A stretch of 64,000 nt of DNA from GCA-2733415 sp965178635 (GTDB lineage Bacteria; Bacteroidota; Bacteroidia; Flavobacteriales; Flavobacteriaceae). A program made the position numbers and the translations under genes. Where the stretch lies: positions 62,001 through 126,000 of the forward strand of contig CBCXVT010000030.1 of the NCBI GenBank assembly GCA_965178635.1, written 5' to 3'. The notes under the pieces are model-generated. The model ran no database searches. It was not told the origin of the DNA and saw only the letters and a program-made list of their open reading frames with translations. Below are positions 51,283 through 60,564 of this stretch, one piece after another (within the stretch, counting starts at the first letter, position 1; every line of letters starts with the position of its first letter).

Positions 51283-53775
51283 TTAGAAATTTAGATGCAT
51301 ACTAGCTCTAAAATTCCTTCCAGGAGAACTTATACCAGAAGCAAATTCTTTATAATGTACATCAAAGATGTTATCTAAACCTAATTGTAGTTTTAAAGCA
51401 TCAGTAACTTGATATCCTAAATGGGTATTGAAAATATTCCAAGAAGGGCTACCCGCATAATATTCATCACCATCAATAGTAGTATCAGGATCAATCAATG
51501 GACTTTGACTTAAGTTATCCTCACCTCCAGCACTGTACTCATCTGTGTTTTTCTTAGCTGAGTACCTCCAATGTAAACCACTATCAATCTTATTTTTACG
51601 GTATATAACACTTGCACTACTAAATAGTGGTGCTATAGACGGTAAATAATTACCAGTGTCGTTAGCTTTTCCTTTGGTATATGTAATATTCCCTTTTAAT
51701 GTGAAATTGTTAATTGGTACAAGACTTAAGTCAATTGTACCTCCATAAATATATGCTGTTTCACCATTTACATTGGCAATCGTTGTTACTTCATCGCCAT
51801 CATACACAACAGTAGAATCATCTAGAGTTGAGGTGTCATTGTTAACTACAAAATCAGTTCTATAGATGTAATTATTCAGTAATGTGTAATACCCATTAAC
51901 AGAAATTTGATTTTTCTTGTTACCTAAAAATTTAGTAATTCCTAATTCACCATTATAAGCGTATTCGGGCTTTAAATTCACGTTAGGAACAGTTAGTAAC
52001 CCGCTTTTCTCACGAATTTTCCCAATATCATCAATATTCGGTGATCTAAAACCAGAAGAAATTACAGCATTAAATCGAGTTAAGCCAGAAGGTCTGTAGG
52101 TTAAACCTAAATTAGCTGTGAAAGACGAATTATCTAATTCTAATTTGGTTTCTGGTAAACTCACATAAGTTTGATCAATAAAGTTAGCTTTTAAATTTGT
52201 ATATGTAAACCGCCCTCCAGTATTTAGAGTCATTTGTTTATTAATGTCTTGTCTGTAATTTAAATATCCAGCAGCGGTAGTGTATTCAGATCCGCCATCA
52301 GGATATCTAGATTGCACAATAGTATGTCCGGCAATACCAATGATATCATTACCATTAACAATCAATTCTTCTCCATAAGCATTAGATTTCACGTCATTAT
52401 GCGTAAATTCTAAACCGTAAGATAGGTCTCTGTTGTTAGAAAGTGGTACTTTAAAATCAGTGTTTAAGCTATACACATCAACACGTTCTTCTTGATGATC
52501 GCGTTCTAAACTACCATATTTTCTTTTGACACGAGATTCTTTTACATTTTGATATGCTGCGGTTATGGTACCCGATTTTAACCATTTGTAATTCGGGTTT
52601 ATTTGGTATTGTGGTGAAAAAAAGAATCGCTTTTGCGGCCCGTAAAACCATTCAGCAAATTTTAAGGATCCGTTTTTTAATTCCGTTAATTTATCAAAAC
52701 GAGGAATATTTGTTGACTCTGAGAGTTGAAAATTAAGTGTCAGGTTATTAGTTTCAGATGTTTGAATGTTGAATTTTTGCAATACATCAAACTGATTATA
52801 GCCTGTGTTTTTTTGAATATGTAGTTTGTTATTTGTAACTGGGGTGTCATTAAATGTGTTACTGTTATTATCTGAATAATATGGTACTAAGCCCCAATTG
52901 TCATAGCCATGAGTTCTGTTTTTCCCCATTCTTAAATCGCCAAATTTAGATGTAGAAAACGAGGTGTATGATGCCCATTTTTCAAAACTTAATTCTCCTC
53001 CAAAGCTTTGAGTAAATTCGCTATTTGCAGACGAGAAACGTGTGCTTGAGTTTCCGGAAAATGTTTTTGAGTTATTGATTTTTGGTGTTCTGGTGTAAAA
53101 ATGAACTACTCCTCCTAAGGCATCACTACCATAAATTACTGATGATGGTCCAAATACAACTTCTGTTCTTTCAAGAGAATTTGGGTTAACTGTAATGGCG
53201 TTTTGTAAGTGTCCAGACCTGTAAATGGCGTTATTCATTCTAACATTATCCATAACTAATAATACTCTATTGGCTTCAAAACCTCTTATTACTGGACTTC
53301 CGCCACCACCTTGTGACTTTTGAACTCTAACACCAGGTGTTGCTGCTAATATATCTGCAGAAGTTTGTGGTGCTAATTCTTGAATGTTTTTTCGTGTTAA
53401 AACTTCTATTTTTTCTGCAACCCTAGATTTTTTAACTTTTGATTTTGATACGGATAATGTGATTTCAGATAGTTCATCAGAATCATTTTCAAGAAAAATG
53501 ATAGTTTTTATTTTTGATTTTTGAATAGAAAAATCTTTATAGCTGATGTGTGAAAAATATATTATTTCTGTAGCGTTGAATTTTGAAATGTCAATTTTAC
53601 CGTCAAAATTAGAAATAGTATTTTTAGAATGATCCTTATTAAAAGCAACAACGTTAATTATTACTTCATTGGTACTGCTGTCCTTAAGGGTAATTTCTTG
53701 GGCATAATTAAATTGAAAACAATATAATAGGAGTGTGCTTAAAATTAAATATCGTAGGTTAATTAAAGACTTCAT
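51283..53775 (-). CDS. TonB-dependent outer-membrane receptor
   Basis: An 830-residue receptor that takes up a ligand across the outer membrane using TonB energy. It has a signal peptide (about residues 1-25), an N-terminal carboxypeptidase-like beta-sandwich of about 80 residues, a plug domain (SADILAATPGVRVQKSQGGGGSPVIRGFEANRVLLVMDNVR; about 135-235) and a 22-strand-type barrel ending in the aromatic NF C terminus. Barrel segments GFRSPNIDDIG and NVNLKPEY resemble haem/haemoglobin-type receptors, but this is only suggestive. It overlaps recO by 17 bases. Confidence 0.9.
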   Translation of the reverse strand: MKSLINLRYLILSTLLLYCFQFNYAQEITLKDSSTNEVIINVVAFNKDHSKNTISNFDGKIDISKFNATEIIYFSHISYKDFSIQKSKIKTIIFLENDSDELSEITLSVSKSKVKKSRVAEKIEVLTRKNIQELAPQTSADILAATPGVRVQKSQGGGGSPVIRGFEANRVLLVMDNVRMNNAIYRSGHLQNAITVNPNSLERTEVVFGPSSVIYGSDALGGVVHFYTRTPKINNSKTFSGNSSTRFSSANSEFTQSFGGELSFEKWASYTSFSTSKFGDLRMGKNRTHGYDNWGLVPYYSDNNSNTFNDTPVTNNKLHIQKNTGYNQFDVLQKFNIQTSETNNLTLNFQLSESTNIPRFDKLTELKNGSLKFAEWFYGPQKRFFFSPQYQINPNYKWLKSGTITAAYQNVKESRVKRKYGSLERDHQEERVDVYSLNTDFKVPLSNNRDLSYGLEFTHNDVKSNAYGEELIVNGNDIIGIAGHTIVQSRYPDGGSEYTTAAGYLNYRQDINKQMTLNTGGRFTYTNLKANFIDQTYVSLPETKLELDNSSFTANLGLTYRPSGLTRFNAVISSGFRSPNIDDIGKIREKSGLLTVPNVNLKPEYAYNGELGITKFLGNKKNQISVNGYYTLLNNYIYRTDFVVNNDTSTLDDSTVVYDGDEVTTIANVNGETAYIYGGTIDLSLVPINNFTLKGNITYTKGKANDTGNYLPSIAPLFSSASVIYRKNKIDSGLHWRYSAKKNTDEYSAGGEDNLSQSPLIDPDTTIDGDEYYAGSPSWNIFNTHLGYQVTDALKLQLGLDNIFDVHYKEFASGISSPGRNFRASMHLNF

Positions 53776-54439
53776 GTAGTATTTTTAATGATTTAGGTTT
53801 TTTAAAAACGCCCAAATGTACATTAAAATACTGTAAAATTTCGTTCAGTATATCTTGTCGCATTTGTGAGTTATATTTGATTAAATGTAACTCATCAAAA
53901 TTTACGCCAAATAAAGTTTTTAATTGGTCTATTTTAGCTCTGTTTTTTTCATGGTAAAAGAAGTTTTGTTCAAGTTCATTCTTGTCTGGATATATCCCAA
54001 GATGCTGCGATAGTTTTAATAAAAAAAGCAAGTGAAAGTTCGCGTTAAAATCATTAATGTCAAACCAAAGCAAAGCAGTTTCTAAGTAATTATATAATTC
54101 AATATTTTGTTCTTCTTCCTTAAGGCTGTTGTGTAAAATTTCAGCAAGAAATAGTGCAACCGTACTTTTATATATATTTGTTTGTAGTGAAGTATAGGTG
54201 TGGTTTAGTTTGACTTCAGATATCTTATGTAAAGTTTTGTTTTGTTTATGGGTTACCTGAATTTCCAATTGTGACAACACCTGAAAATAAGCAGGATTTA
54301 GCTTTCCTTTTTTAGATTTTAATATATGGTGTAAAATGTAGGATTGTACACCATAATCCAATGTGTAACAAGTTACAATCAAAGAACTATCTTTATATTT
54401 TAGTGCAGAAAAAACTATTGCTTTTGTTGTAGCAACCAT
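53759..54439 (-). CDS. recO: DNA repair protein RecO
   Basis: A 226-residue recombination mediator that helps load RecA onto SSB-coated DNA in the RecFOR pathway. The N-terminal OB fold begins TTKAIVFSALKYKDSSLIVTCYT. The helical C-terminal part follows, without the CxxC zinc motif found in some RecO proteins. The start shares one base with the porZ stop and the end overlaps the TonB receptor by 17 bases, so the genes are translationally linked. Confidence 0.9.
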   Translation of the reverse strand: MVATTKAIVFSALKYKDSSLIVTCYTLDYGVQSYILHHILKSKKGKLNPAYFQVLSQLEIQVTHKQNKTLHKISEVKLNHTYTSLQTNIYKSTVALFLAEILHNSLKEEEQNIELYNYLETALLWFDINDFNANFHLLFLLKLSQHLGIYPDKNELEQNFFYHEKNRAKIDQLKTLFGVNFDELHLIKYNSQMRQDILNEILQYFNVHLGVFKKPKSLKILHEVFN

Positions 54440-56739
54440 TACTTAATTACCATCACTTTTTCAACTGTGGTTTCCTCATTATCTTTTGTAGTCACCATTA
54501 TGATGTATACTCCAGAAGCTACTTTATGAGTCCCGAAGGCTGTCATGTCCCAATCAAAAGCAGTTCCGCCTTCTACGGTAGTTTCGTAAACTAAATTCCC
54601 GGAAATATCTGTAATTTTTAGGTTTGATCCGTCAACTAAACCTCTTATTTTTAATTTGAAATTTGAGTCTTTCATATGTTCTGGCCTAACAGGGTTAGGA
54701 AAGGCATACACATTCTCTAGGTTTGTAGCAGATTCAGTCGCATTAGAGTTAAAAGAGACCATTCCTTTTTCAGTAGCAAAATAAACTTCTCCACTACTGT
54801 GGTCAATAGCCATATCTGTAACACCATTTGATGGCAAAGGAGAATTGTTTTTTGTAAAATGATGAATTGTTTCTTGCCCGTTTGCTGATAAGTAAAATAC
54901 ACCCGAATCGAAGGTAGCTATCCATTTGTTGTTTGCGCCATCAACTTCTATATCTGTTATAAATTGCCCAAACATTAATTCTTTTGGAATGCCATCATCT
55001 AAAATAATAACTGCTTCAGCTTGGGGGTTTGCTGATGAAAAGAACTCAGAAGTGTTGTAAAGTACACGTAAACCTAGGCGGTTACCAATCCATAAATTAT
55101 TATCATTATCAATAGCCAACCCTCTAATTTCATTGTCTGTTAAATTTCCAGTTTGAGATGTTAGTTTTTTTAATTGAATACCGTTAGAACTTTCTTTCAT
55201 TCCTATAACACCATTTTTTGTAGACCCTACCCATTTAGTATTGTTTTGGTCTATGACAATCTCTTCAAACCCGTTTTCTCCATTTACATCTGCTATAACA
55301 CTTAAGAAATCAAATGATTCCCATGTGTTGTTTTGTGGGTCATATGATTTTAAAGGACTAGATACTTTAAAGTTGGTAAACCAAAGTTTTCCATTACTAT
55401 CAAAAGTTGATTTTCCAATACGTAAATGACTTGGTGTAGCTGGATATGGTCCCCATGTTTCTAACGGTAGATCATTTATACTGTATAATGTAGTTGCTAC
55501 ACCATCATTTAATTCTAAAACCCCATCAAAACATGAGCTTAAAAATAATTGATTATTGTTAAAAGGGTTAATCGCAACATCTACTATATTTCTAGCGCTT
55601 AAAAGATTACTAAAAGGGGTATTGTTCCAAATGTCGTTGTTTAAATGACTAATGCCTTGGCTTTTTGGATTAAACGGATTAAAATACAAACTATATTTCC
55701 CGTAAACAGCCCAAGCTTCGTTATTTCCTGCATTAATTGTAAACACATTATTTTCTAACAGTCCATTTGGCTTTATTTGGGTAGTATTTGTTCCATCTGC
55801 TAAATTAAATTTGAAAATCCCGTTATTCTGTGTCCCAATAAAGACGTTATTATTAGCTGTGCTTGCAACAGAAAATTCAGATTTGTAAATGTCTTCTTGA
55901 AATGGTATGGTTAAGATGTTTGTAAACCCATTTTCATAGATGTAACAATTAGTTGCGGTTGTAATAAGCATTTTATCATCACTAATTCTATGATCTAATA
56001 CAGCTGCATAAGTTGTAAGGTTGTTAAAATTAACGCCATCATATTCATATATGGTATTGTTAGAGTTTATAGCGTATATGGTATTATTAAAAGTAACTAT
56101 GTTTTGCCAATCATTTGTTGGTGCCGGTAAAACTTGCCACAGTGAATAATCAATAATATTAGCATCATTTAATTCAGCTCTTTTAATACCTTCAGAAGTT
56201 GCCGCGTATATATAGCCGTCTTTTATAGTTGTTTGTTTTACTGAAATTTGCTCGCCATTATTACCTATAAAATAGCTATCATCAAATTCTAAATTCTCTA
56301 AGTTATAGGTGGTAATCCCGAAATCACATGATAAATACACTAAACCTTCGTGTTCATAAATATGATTGATTCGTTTTATGTTTGGAGCAATATTTGGTTT
56401 ATTGAAAATATCTACGACTGTTAATACAATATCTGGTGTAACGATTTCTATAAGTCCGTTTTCATAGCCAATTACAGAAGTATTTTCAATCTCACTATAG
56501 TAATAATACGAGATGGTTTCTCCAGTTAAACCGTTAATAGTTGTAGTGTTTGTATTTGCTAATGATTGAGTATTGTGTTTGAATATTGTATTCTCAGCAG
56601 AAGCAAGCACATCGTTACCACTAGTTGCTATTCCTGAAATGTTTAAATATGAAAAATGCCCTTTCCATTGCTCAGAATAATCTTGAGCAAAGGCGAATGA
56701 GTTGATAAACAGTAGTGCTAAAATGACTTTTATGTTCAT
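54439..56739 (-). CDS. porZ: T9SS component PorZ (two beta-propellers plus C-terminal sorting domain)
   Basis: A 766-residue secreted protein. ATG 56739 gives a good signal peptide (MNIKVILALLFINSFAFAQ); the longer in-frame start at 56784 would bury it. The mature part is a repetitive beta-propeller region with WxGTxxxGI, DNDNNLWIGNRLGLRVL and NKWIATFDSGVFYL units. The last 85 residues form a T9SS type A sorting domain (PNPVRPE...VASGVYIIMV). PorZ is needed for the T9SS attachment complex and for anionic-LPS delivery to PorU. The size, CTD and the recO neighbour support the call over a generic propeller protein. Confidence 0.78.
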   Translation of the reverse strand: MNIKVILALLFINSFAFAQDYSEQWKGHFSYLNISGIATSGNDVLASAENTIFKHNTQSLANTNTTTINGLTGETISYYYYSEIENTSVIGYENGLIEIVTPDIVLTVVDIFNKPNIAPNIKRINHIYEHEGLVYLSCDFGITTYNLENLEFDDSYFIGNNGEQISVKQTTIKDGYIYAATSEGIKRAELNDANIIDYSLWQVLPAPTNDWQNIVTFNNTIYAINSNNTIYEYDGVNFNNLTTYAAVLDHRISDDKMLITTATNCYIYENGFTNILTIPFQEDIYKSEFSVASTANNNVFIGTQNNGIFKFNLADGTNTTQIKPNGLLENNVFTINAGNNEAWAVYGKYSLYFNPFNPKSQGISHLNNDIWNNTPFSNLLSARNIVDVAINPFNNNQLFLSSCFDGVLELNDGVATTLYSINDLPLETWGPYPATPSHLRIGKSTFDSNGKLWFTNFKVSSPLKSYDPQNNTWESFDFLSVIADVNGENGFEEIVIDQNNTKWVGSTKNGVIGMKESSNGIQLKKLTSQTGNLTDNEIRGLAIDNDNNLWIGNRLGLRVLYNTSEFFSSANPQAEAVIILDDGIPKELMFGQFITDIEVDGANNKWIATFDSGVFYLSANGQETIHHFTKNNSPLPSNGVTDMAIDHSSGEVYFATEKGMVSFNSNATESATNLENVYAFPNPVRPEHMKDSNFKLKIRGLVDGSNLKITDISGNLVYETTVEGGTAFDWDMTAFGTHKVASGVYIIMVTTKDNEETTVEKVMVIK

Positions 56740-56822
56740 TAGGTGATATTTGTATGAAAAATAAGATTCTTCAAATATATTCATTTTAATGCTAAGTCAC
56801 TATAAATCTCATGTTCGTTAAT

Positions 56823-56852
56823 AAAAAAAGCCCTCATATGAGGGCTTTTTTT
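56823..56852 (-). terminator. Terminator after gdhA
   Basis: A perfect 30-base inverted repeat (core AGCCCTCAT / ATGAGGGCT, no loop beyond the central AT) flanked by A and T runs. It separates gdhA from the porZ transcription unit. Confidence 0.92.
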
Positions 56853-56870
56853 ATTATTTTAAGTGAGGAA

Positions 56871-58215
56871 TTAAACAACACCTTGTGCTAACATTGCTTC
56901 TGCAACTTTAACAAAACCTGCAACATTCGCTCCTTTTACATAATCGATATAACCGTCTTCTTGTGTACCATATTTCACACAAGATTCGTGAATATCTTTC
57001 ATGATAGCTTTTAATTTAGTATCTACTTCTTCTCTAGTCCAATTAAAACGTAAAGAGTTTTGAGACATCTCTAAACCAGAAGTAGCAACACCACCAGCAT
57101 TACTTGCTTTTCCTGGTGCAAATAAAACTTTAGCTTTTTGTAGTACTTCAATTGCTTCTGGTGTAGTTGGCATGTTTGCGCCCTCTGCAACACAAATACA
57201 TCCGTTAGCAACTAACGTTTTAGCTTCTTCTTTGTTTAACTCATTTTGAGTAGCACATGGTAAAGCTACATCACATTTTACTGACCATGGGCGCTCATCA
57301 GCGAAAAATTTAGCGGATGGATATTTTTCAACATAAGCGCTTATTCTTCCACGTTTTACGTTTTTTAACTCCATTACGAATGCTAATTTATCAGCATCAA
57401 TCCCGTCAGCATCATAAATGTATCCAGAAGAGTCAGACATTGTAACAACTTTAGCTCCTAATTCAGTTGCTTTTTCAGTTGCATATTGCGCTACGTTTCC
57501 GGATCCTGAAACCGCTACAGTTTTTCCTTTGAATGAATCACCTTTGGTTGCTAACATACTCTGTGCAAAATACACATCACCATATCCTGTAGCTTCTGGA
57601 CGGATTAATGACCCTCCAAAAGACTTTCCTTTACCAGTTAAAACTCCAGTAAATTCGTTACGTAGTCTCTTGTACTGGCCAAACATATATCCTATTTCTC
57701 TACCGCCAACACCAATATCTCCAGCAGGAACATCAGTATTAGGCCCGATATGTCTTGATAATTCTGTCATAAAACTTTGGCAAAAACGCATTACTTCAGC
57801 GTCTGATTTTCCTTTAGGATTAAAATCAGATCCACCTTTTCCTCCACCCATTGGTAAGTGTTGTTAAACTGTTTTTGAAAACTTGTTCAAAAGCTAAGAA
57901 TTTTAAGATACTTAAGTTTACTGATGGGTGAAAACGCAATCCTCCTTTATAAGGTCCAATTGCAGAATTCATTTGAATTCTATATCCTTTGTTTATTTGA
58001 ACTTCACCATTATCATCTACCCAAGATACTCGGAATAAGATAACGCGTTCAGGTTCAGTCATTCTTTCTAATACCTTAGCTTGATTGTATTGAGGGTTCT
58101 CCTCAATAAATGGGATTACAGTTTCAGCAACTTCAGTTACTGCTTGTAAAAATTCTGGTTCGTTTGGGTTTCTTTTCTCAACAATATTGATAAAATTCTT
58201 AATACTATCTTTCAT
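56871..58215 (-). pseudogene. gdhA: NADP-specific glutamate dehydrogenase, frameshifted
   Basis: The two pieces form one full 447-residue enzyme that makes glutamate from 2-oxoglutarate, ammonia and NADPH. Residues 1-120 lie in the frame from 58215 (RFHPSVNLSILKFLAFEQVFKN). The remainder is in the frame read from 57851 (MGGGKGGSDFNPKGKS). A single extra base near 57855 (T on the plus strand) shifts the frame at the conserved PMGGGKGGSD motif that holds the catalytic lysine. Removing it restores LPMGGGKGG and a length of exactly 448 codons. The mutation is not in a homopolymer. Either the gene is inactive or the base is an error. Confidence 0.9.
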
Positions 58216-58258
58216 TATTTGATGATTAATTTCTTAATGTAAAACGCTTAAAGCAGAA

Positions 58259-58266
58259 CAAATATA
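58259..58266 (-). promoter_or_regulatory. -7 box for gdhA
   Basis: TATATTTG on the minus strand, 43 bases upstream of the gdhA ATG, within the same CTGTATATTTGTT string found upstream of the DUF6341 gene. Confidence 0.45.
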
Positions 58267-58359
58267 CAGATATTCATTATATCATAGATATAAATAGCTG
58301 TTATTTGCAGCTTTTTTTAAACATAGTTGCATTTAATTTTTTTGTTAATGCAGTTTTTA

Positions 58360-58367
58360 TATATTTG
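58360..58367 (+). promoter_or_regulatory. -7 box for the THC0290_0291 gene
   Basis: TATATTTG with TTTG at 58341-58344 (15 bases upstream, slightly close), 26 bases before the ATG. Confidence 0.45.
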
Positions 58368-58393
58368 TTTTCTAATATTATAAGGTAGTAAAG

Positions 58394-59226
58394 ATGATTA
58401 AAAAATATCTTTTGTTGATAATGTTAATTGCTTTTTCAGTAGAGACTGTTGAAGCACAATTAGGATTTTCACATGAAATTGGTGCTATTGTTGGGCCTGT
58501 AGCTTTTCAATCAGATTACGGAGTTAGAAAAGATTTTGAAACAAATGCTGGTAATACAGGGTTTGGTATAGGAATATACACTATATAAACTTTGCTTATA
58601 GAGCAGATTGTAACTGTTATACAAAAGACACGTATTTCAATGATCACTTTAAATTGCGTAACGAAATTTCATATAATACAACAAAATTAGAGCACTTTGG
58701 GGAATGGGTACATAAAGATAAAAATTCTGCTATTGCTAGAAGATTAAGAGGAATGGCGGGTGTTGCTAATGTGTTTGACTTAGGGTCGCAGTTAGAATTC
58801 TTTCCGTATAGTATTCGTGATTTTGCAGCTGGTGGATATACATTTGCACCATTTTTTAGTTTAGGGGCACATTACAATAGTTTTTCTCCAGAAGCTTATC
58901 AGGATAATAGTAAAATTACAGAAACTGAAGCTTTACAAACCTTAAATACAGATCCAACCGTACAAGTTAGTGGAGTGTACGGTACGGCAAATAATGCTAT
59001 ATTTTTAGAAGACTCTGCAACCAACGAAGGGTTTTCATCATGGTCTTTAGTATGGAGTGTAGGTACACGTTATAAATTAACTCCTTTGTCTGATTTAATG
59101 TTAGATTTAAGATGGCAATATTATTTTACAGATTTTGCAGATGGTTTAGATCATAATGCACCTTCAGATAAATTTAACGATTGGAATGTATGGTTAAACT
59201 TCGGGTATATTTATTACTTAGATTAA
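58394..59226 (+). pseudogene. THC0290_0291-family outer-membrane protein, frameshifted
   Basis: The first frame (58394-58588) gives a signal peptide and LGFSHEIGAIVGPVAFQSD, ending after GFGIGI. The second frame then carries the rest: HYINFAYRADCNCY before 58654, followed by KLRNEISYNTTKLEHFGEW and a beta-rich body ending FGYIYYLD. Restoring one missing base near 58576 joins them into 277 residues, with the continuous GIGIxHYINFAYRAD sequence expected of the family. The total length (833 bases) is one short of a multiple of three. The family is thought to be an outer-membrane beta-barrel of unknown function. Confidence 0.82.
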
Positions 59227-59244
59227 TAACCATTTAATTATAAA

Positions 59245-59283
59245 AAAACAAAAAGCTCAGTATAATACTGAGCTTTTTGTTTT
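59245..59283. terminator. Bidirectional terminator
   Basis: Perfect 19-bp inverted repeat (core AAAGCTCAGTAT / ATACTGAGCTTT) around a central A, with A and T runs. It overlaps the stop of the leftward AlbA_2 gene and follows the THC0290_0291 gene. Confidence 0.92.
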
Positions 59284-60422
59284 TAATGATATTGTACTTT
59301 CCTTAAAACTCTTAAGACGTCTTTATATTCTAAGTATAATTTTTCAGAATGATTTTTAATATATAGTTTGATGCTAATAAGTTTTTGTTGTGCATCGGTA
59401 AAATCATTCAAACTCAGAATAAGATATGTTGAAGGCAGATTTAATACATCTGTTCTGTCAGCTTTGTTTAAGGTACTTTTTTTCTTAATTTTTTCTACTA
59501 ATGCGTTATTTGAGTTGTATAGATGAAACAACGATTTTCTATCGTATTGAGGTGGTTCAAAAATAAATTCAGAGACTATTTTATAATTTCCGTTATCAGA
59601 AAAGTGTATTACTTTTTTCTCTAAAGGATAGCGTTTTAAATCATTGTTAATTCCTAAAGTGATGTATTCAGTTATTATAAATGAGTTATCGTTATAATGA
59701 ATGTCAACTTCATCTAATGATGAATAGAACAATTTTACTTGTTCTGTAACCATTTCAATATCTACTCTAGAGTAGTATGTTTCGTGATTAATTGTTTTTC
59801 TTATACCTGACCAACATAATACAAATTGCTCCTTAAACACCTTGTATTTTGGTGTGTTGTTTTGATGTCTATTCATGAAATCAAAAACCCCGTCTAATGT
59901 ATGTTCGATATTGTTTTTAGAACTTTTTTCAATGTTAGCTACAATACCAGAATTGAAGTCTTTAAGTTTAAAGTCAGTAATCATTAATGCGGAATTGCTT
60001 CCAATGCGTTTATATGTGAAACCTGAGTAGTATTTATGAATCGTTTTTCTGAATGATGTGATTTTTAGGTTATCTTTTTTAAGTATAGTTACTAGTCCTA
60101 TAACCTTGTTTTTTGGAAGTTTAGGAAACGGAATGTTTTCGTATAAAATTTCAGGCGGATTGTGTAAATAGGCGTTAACTAGATTTTGGATTTTACTGTC
60201 ATCAAAAAAATCAACTCCAGTGATTTTATTGTCTTCGTCTTCTACGCCAACAACAATGTAAGAATTGTTGTTAGGATTTGCATTTGTTAATGCGCAAATA
60301 TGCTTTAAAAACTTGCCTTTCCCTACCTTGGTGTGTAGGTTTAATTGTCGTTTTTTATCGTAAAAACTATTCTCGTCATTATAGGTGAGCAGTCTTTTTA
60401 TGAGCAAACGTTTATTAAGCAT
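59283..60422 (-). CDS. AlbA_2 (Schlafen-like) domain protein
   Basis: A 379-residue protein. The first 130 residues match the AlbA_2 domain found at the N terminus of Schlafen-related and putative ATP-binding proteins (LNLHTKVGKGKFLKHICALTNANPNNNSYIVVGVEDED; FPKLPKNKVIGLVTILKK). The remaining 250 residues are mixed alpha/beta and unassigned. AlbA_2 proteins are thought to bind nucleic acid or ATP and some act in regulation or phage defence. No toxin or partner gene is next to it. It is divergent from moxR. Confidence 0.82.
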   Translation of the reverse strand: MLNKRLLIKRLLTYNDENSFYDKKRQLNLHTKVGKGKFLKHICALTNANPNNNSYIVVGVEDEDNKITGVDFFDDSKIQNLVNAYLHNPPEILYENIPFPKLPKNKVIGLVTILKKDNLKITSFRKTIHKYYSGFTYKRIGSNSALMITDFKLKDFNSGIVANIEKSSKNNIEHTLDGVFDFMNRHQNNTPKYKVFKEQFVLCWSGIRKTINHETYYSRVDIEMVTEQVKLFYSSLDEVDIHYNDNSFIITEYITLGINNDLKRYPLEKKVIHFSDNGNYKIVSEFIFEPPQYDRKSLFHLYNSNNALVEKIKKKSTLNKADRTDVLNLPSTYLILSLNDFTDAQQKLISIKLYIKNHSEKLYLEYKDVLRVLRKVQYH

Positions 60423-60564
60423 TCGTTAAAAGTCTTAGAATATGTTATAATTTCTTTAAAGTTATTCGTTTTTAACCAATTTTTAACAAAGAAATTAAGA
60501 TAAAATATTCAATTTGCACTATTCAATTAGGAATAGTATTTTCACAGCTAAAATTTTTAAATAA

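Noticed and set aside
57418..57867. Rightward 149-residue frame inside gdhA.
   Set aside because: It is antisense to a conserved enzyme with no independent signal; the frameshift in gdhA explains the disruption, not an overlapping gene.
57840..57870. Programmed ribosomal frameshifting in gdhA.
   Set aside because: The sequence CTTACCAATGGG holds no slippery heptamer, and gdhA is not known to use frameshifting.
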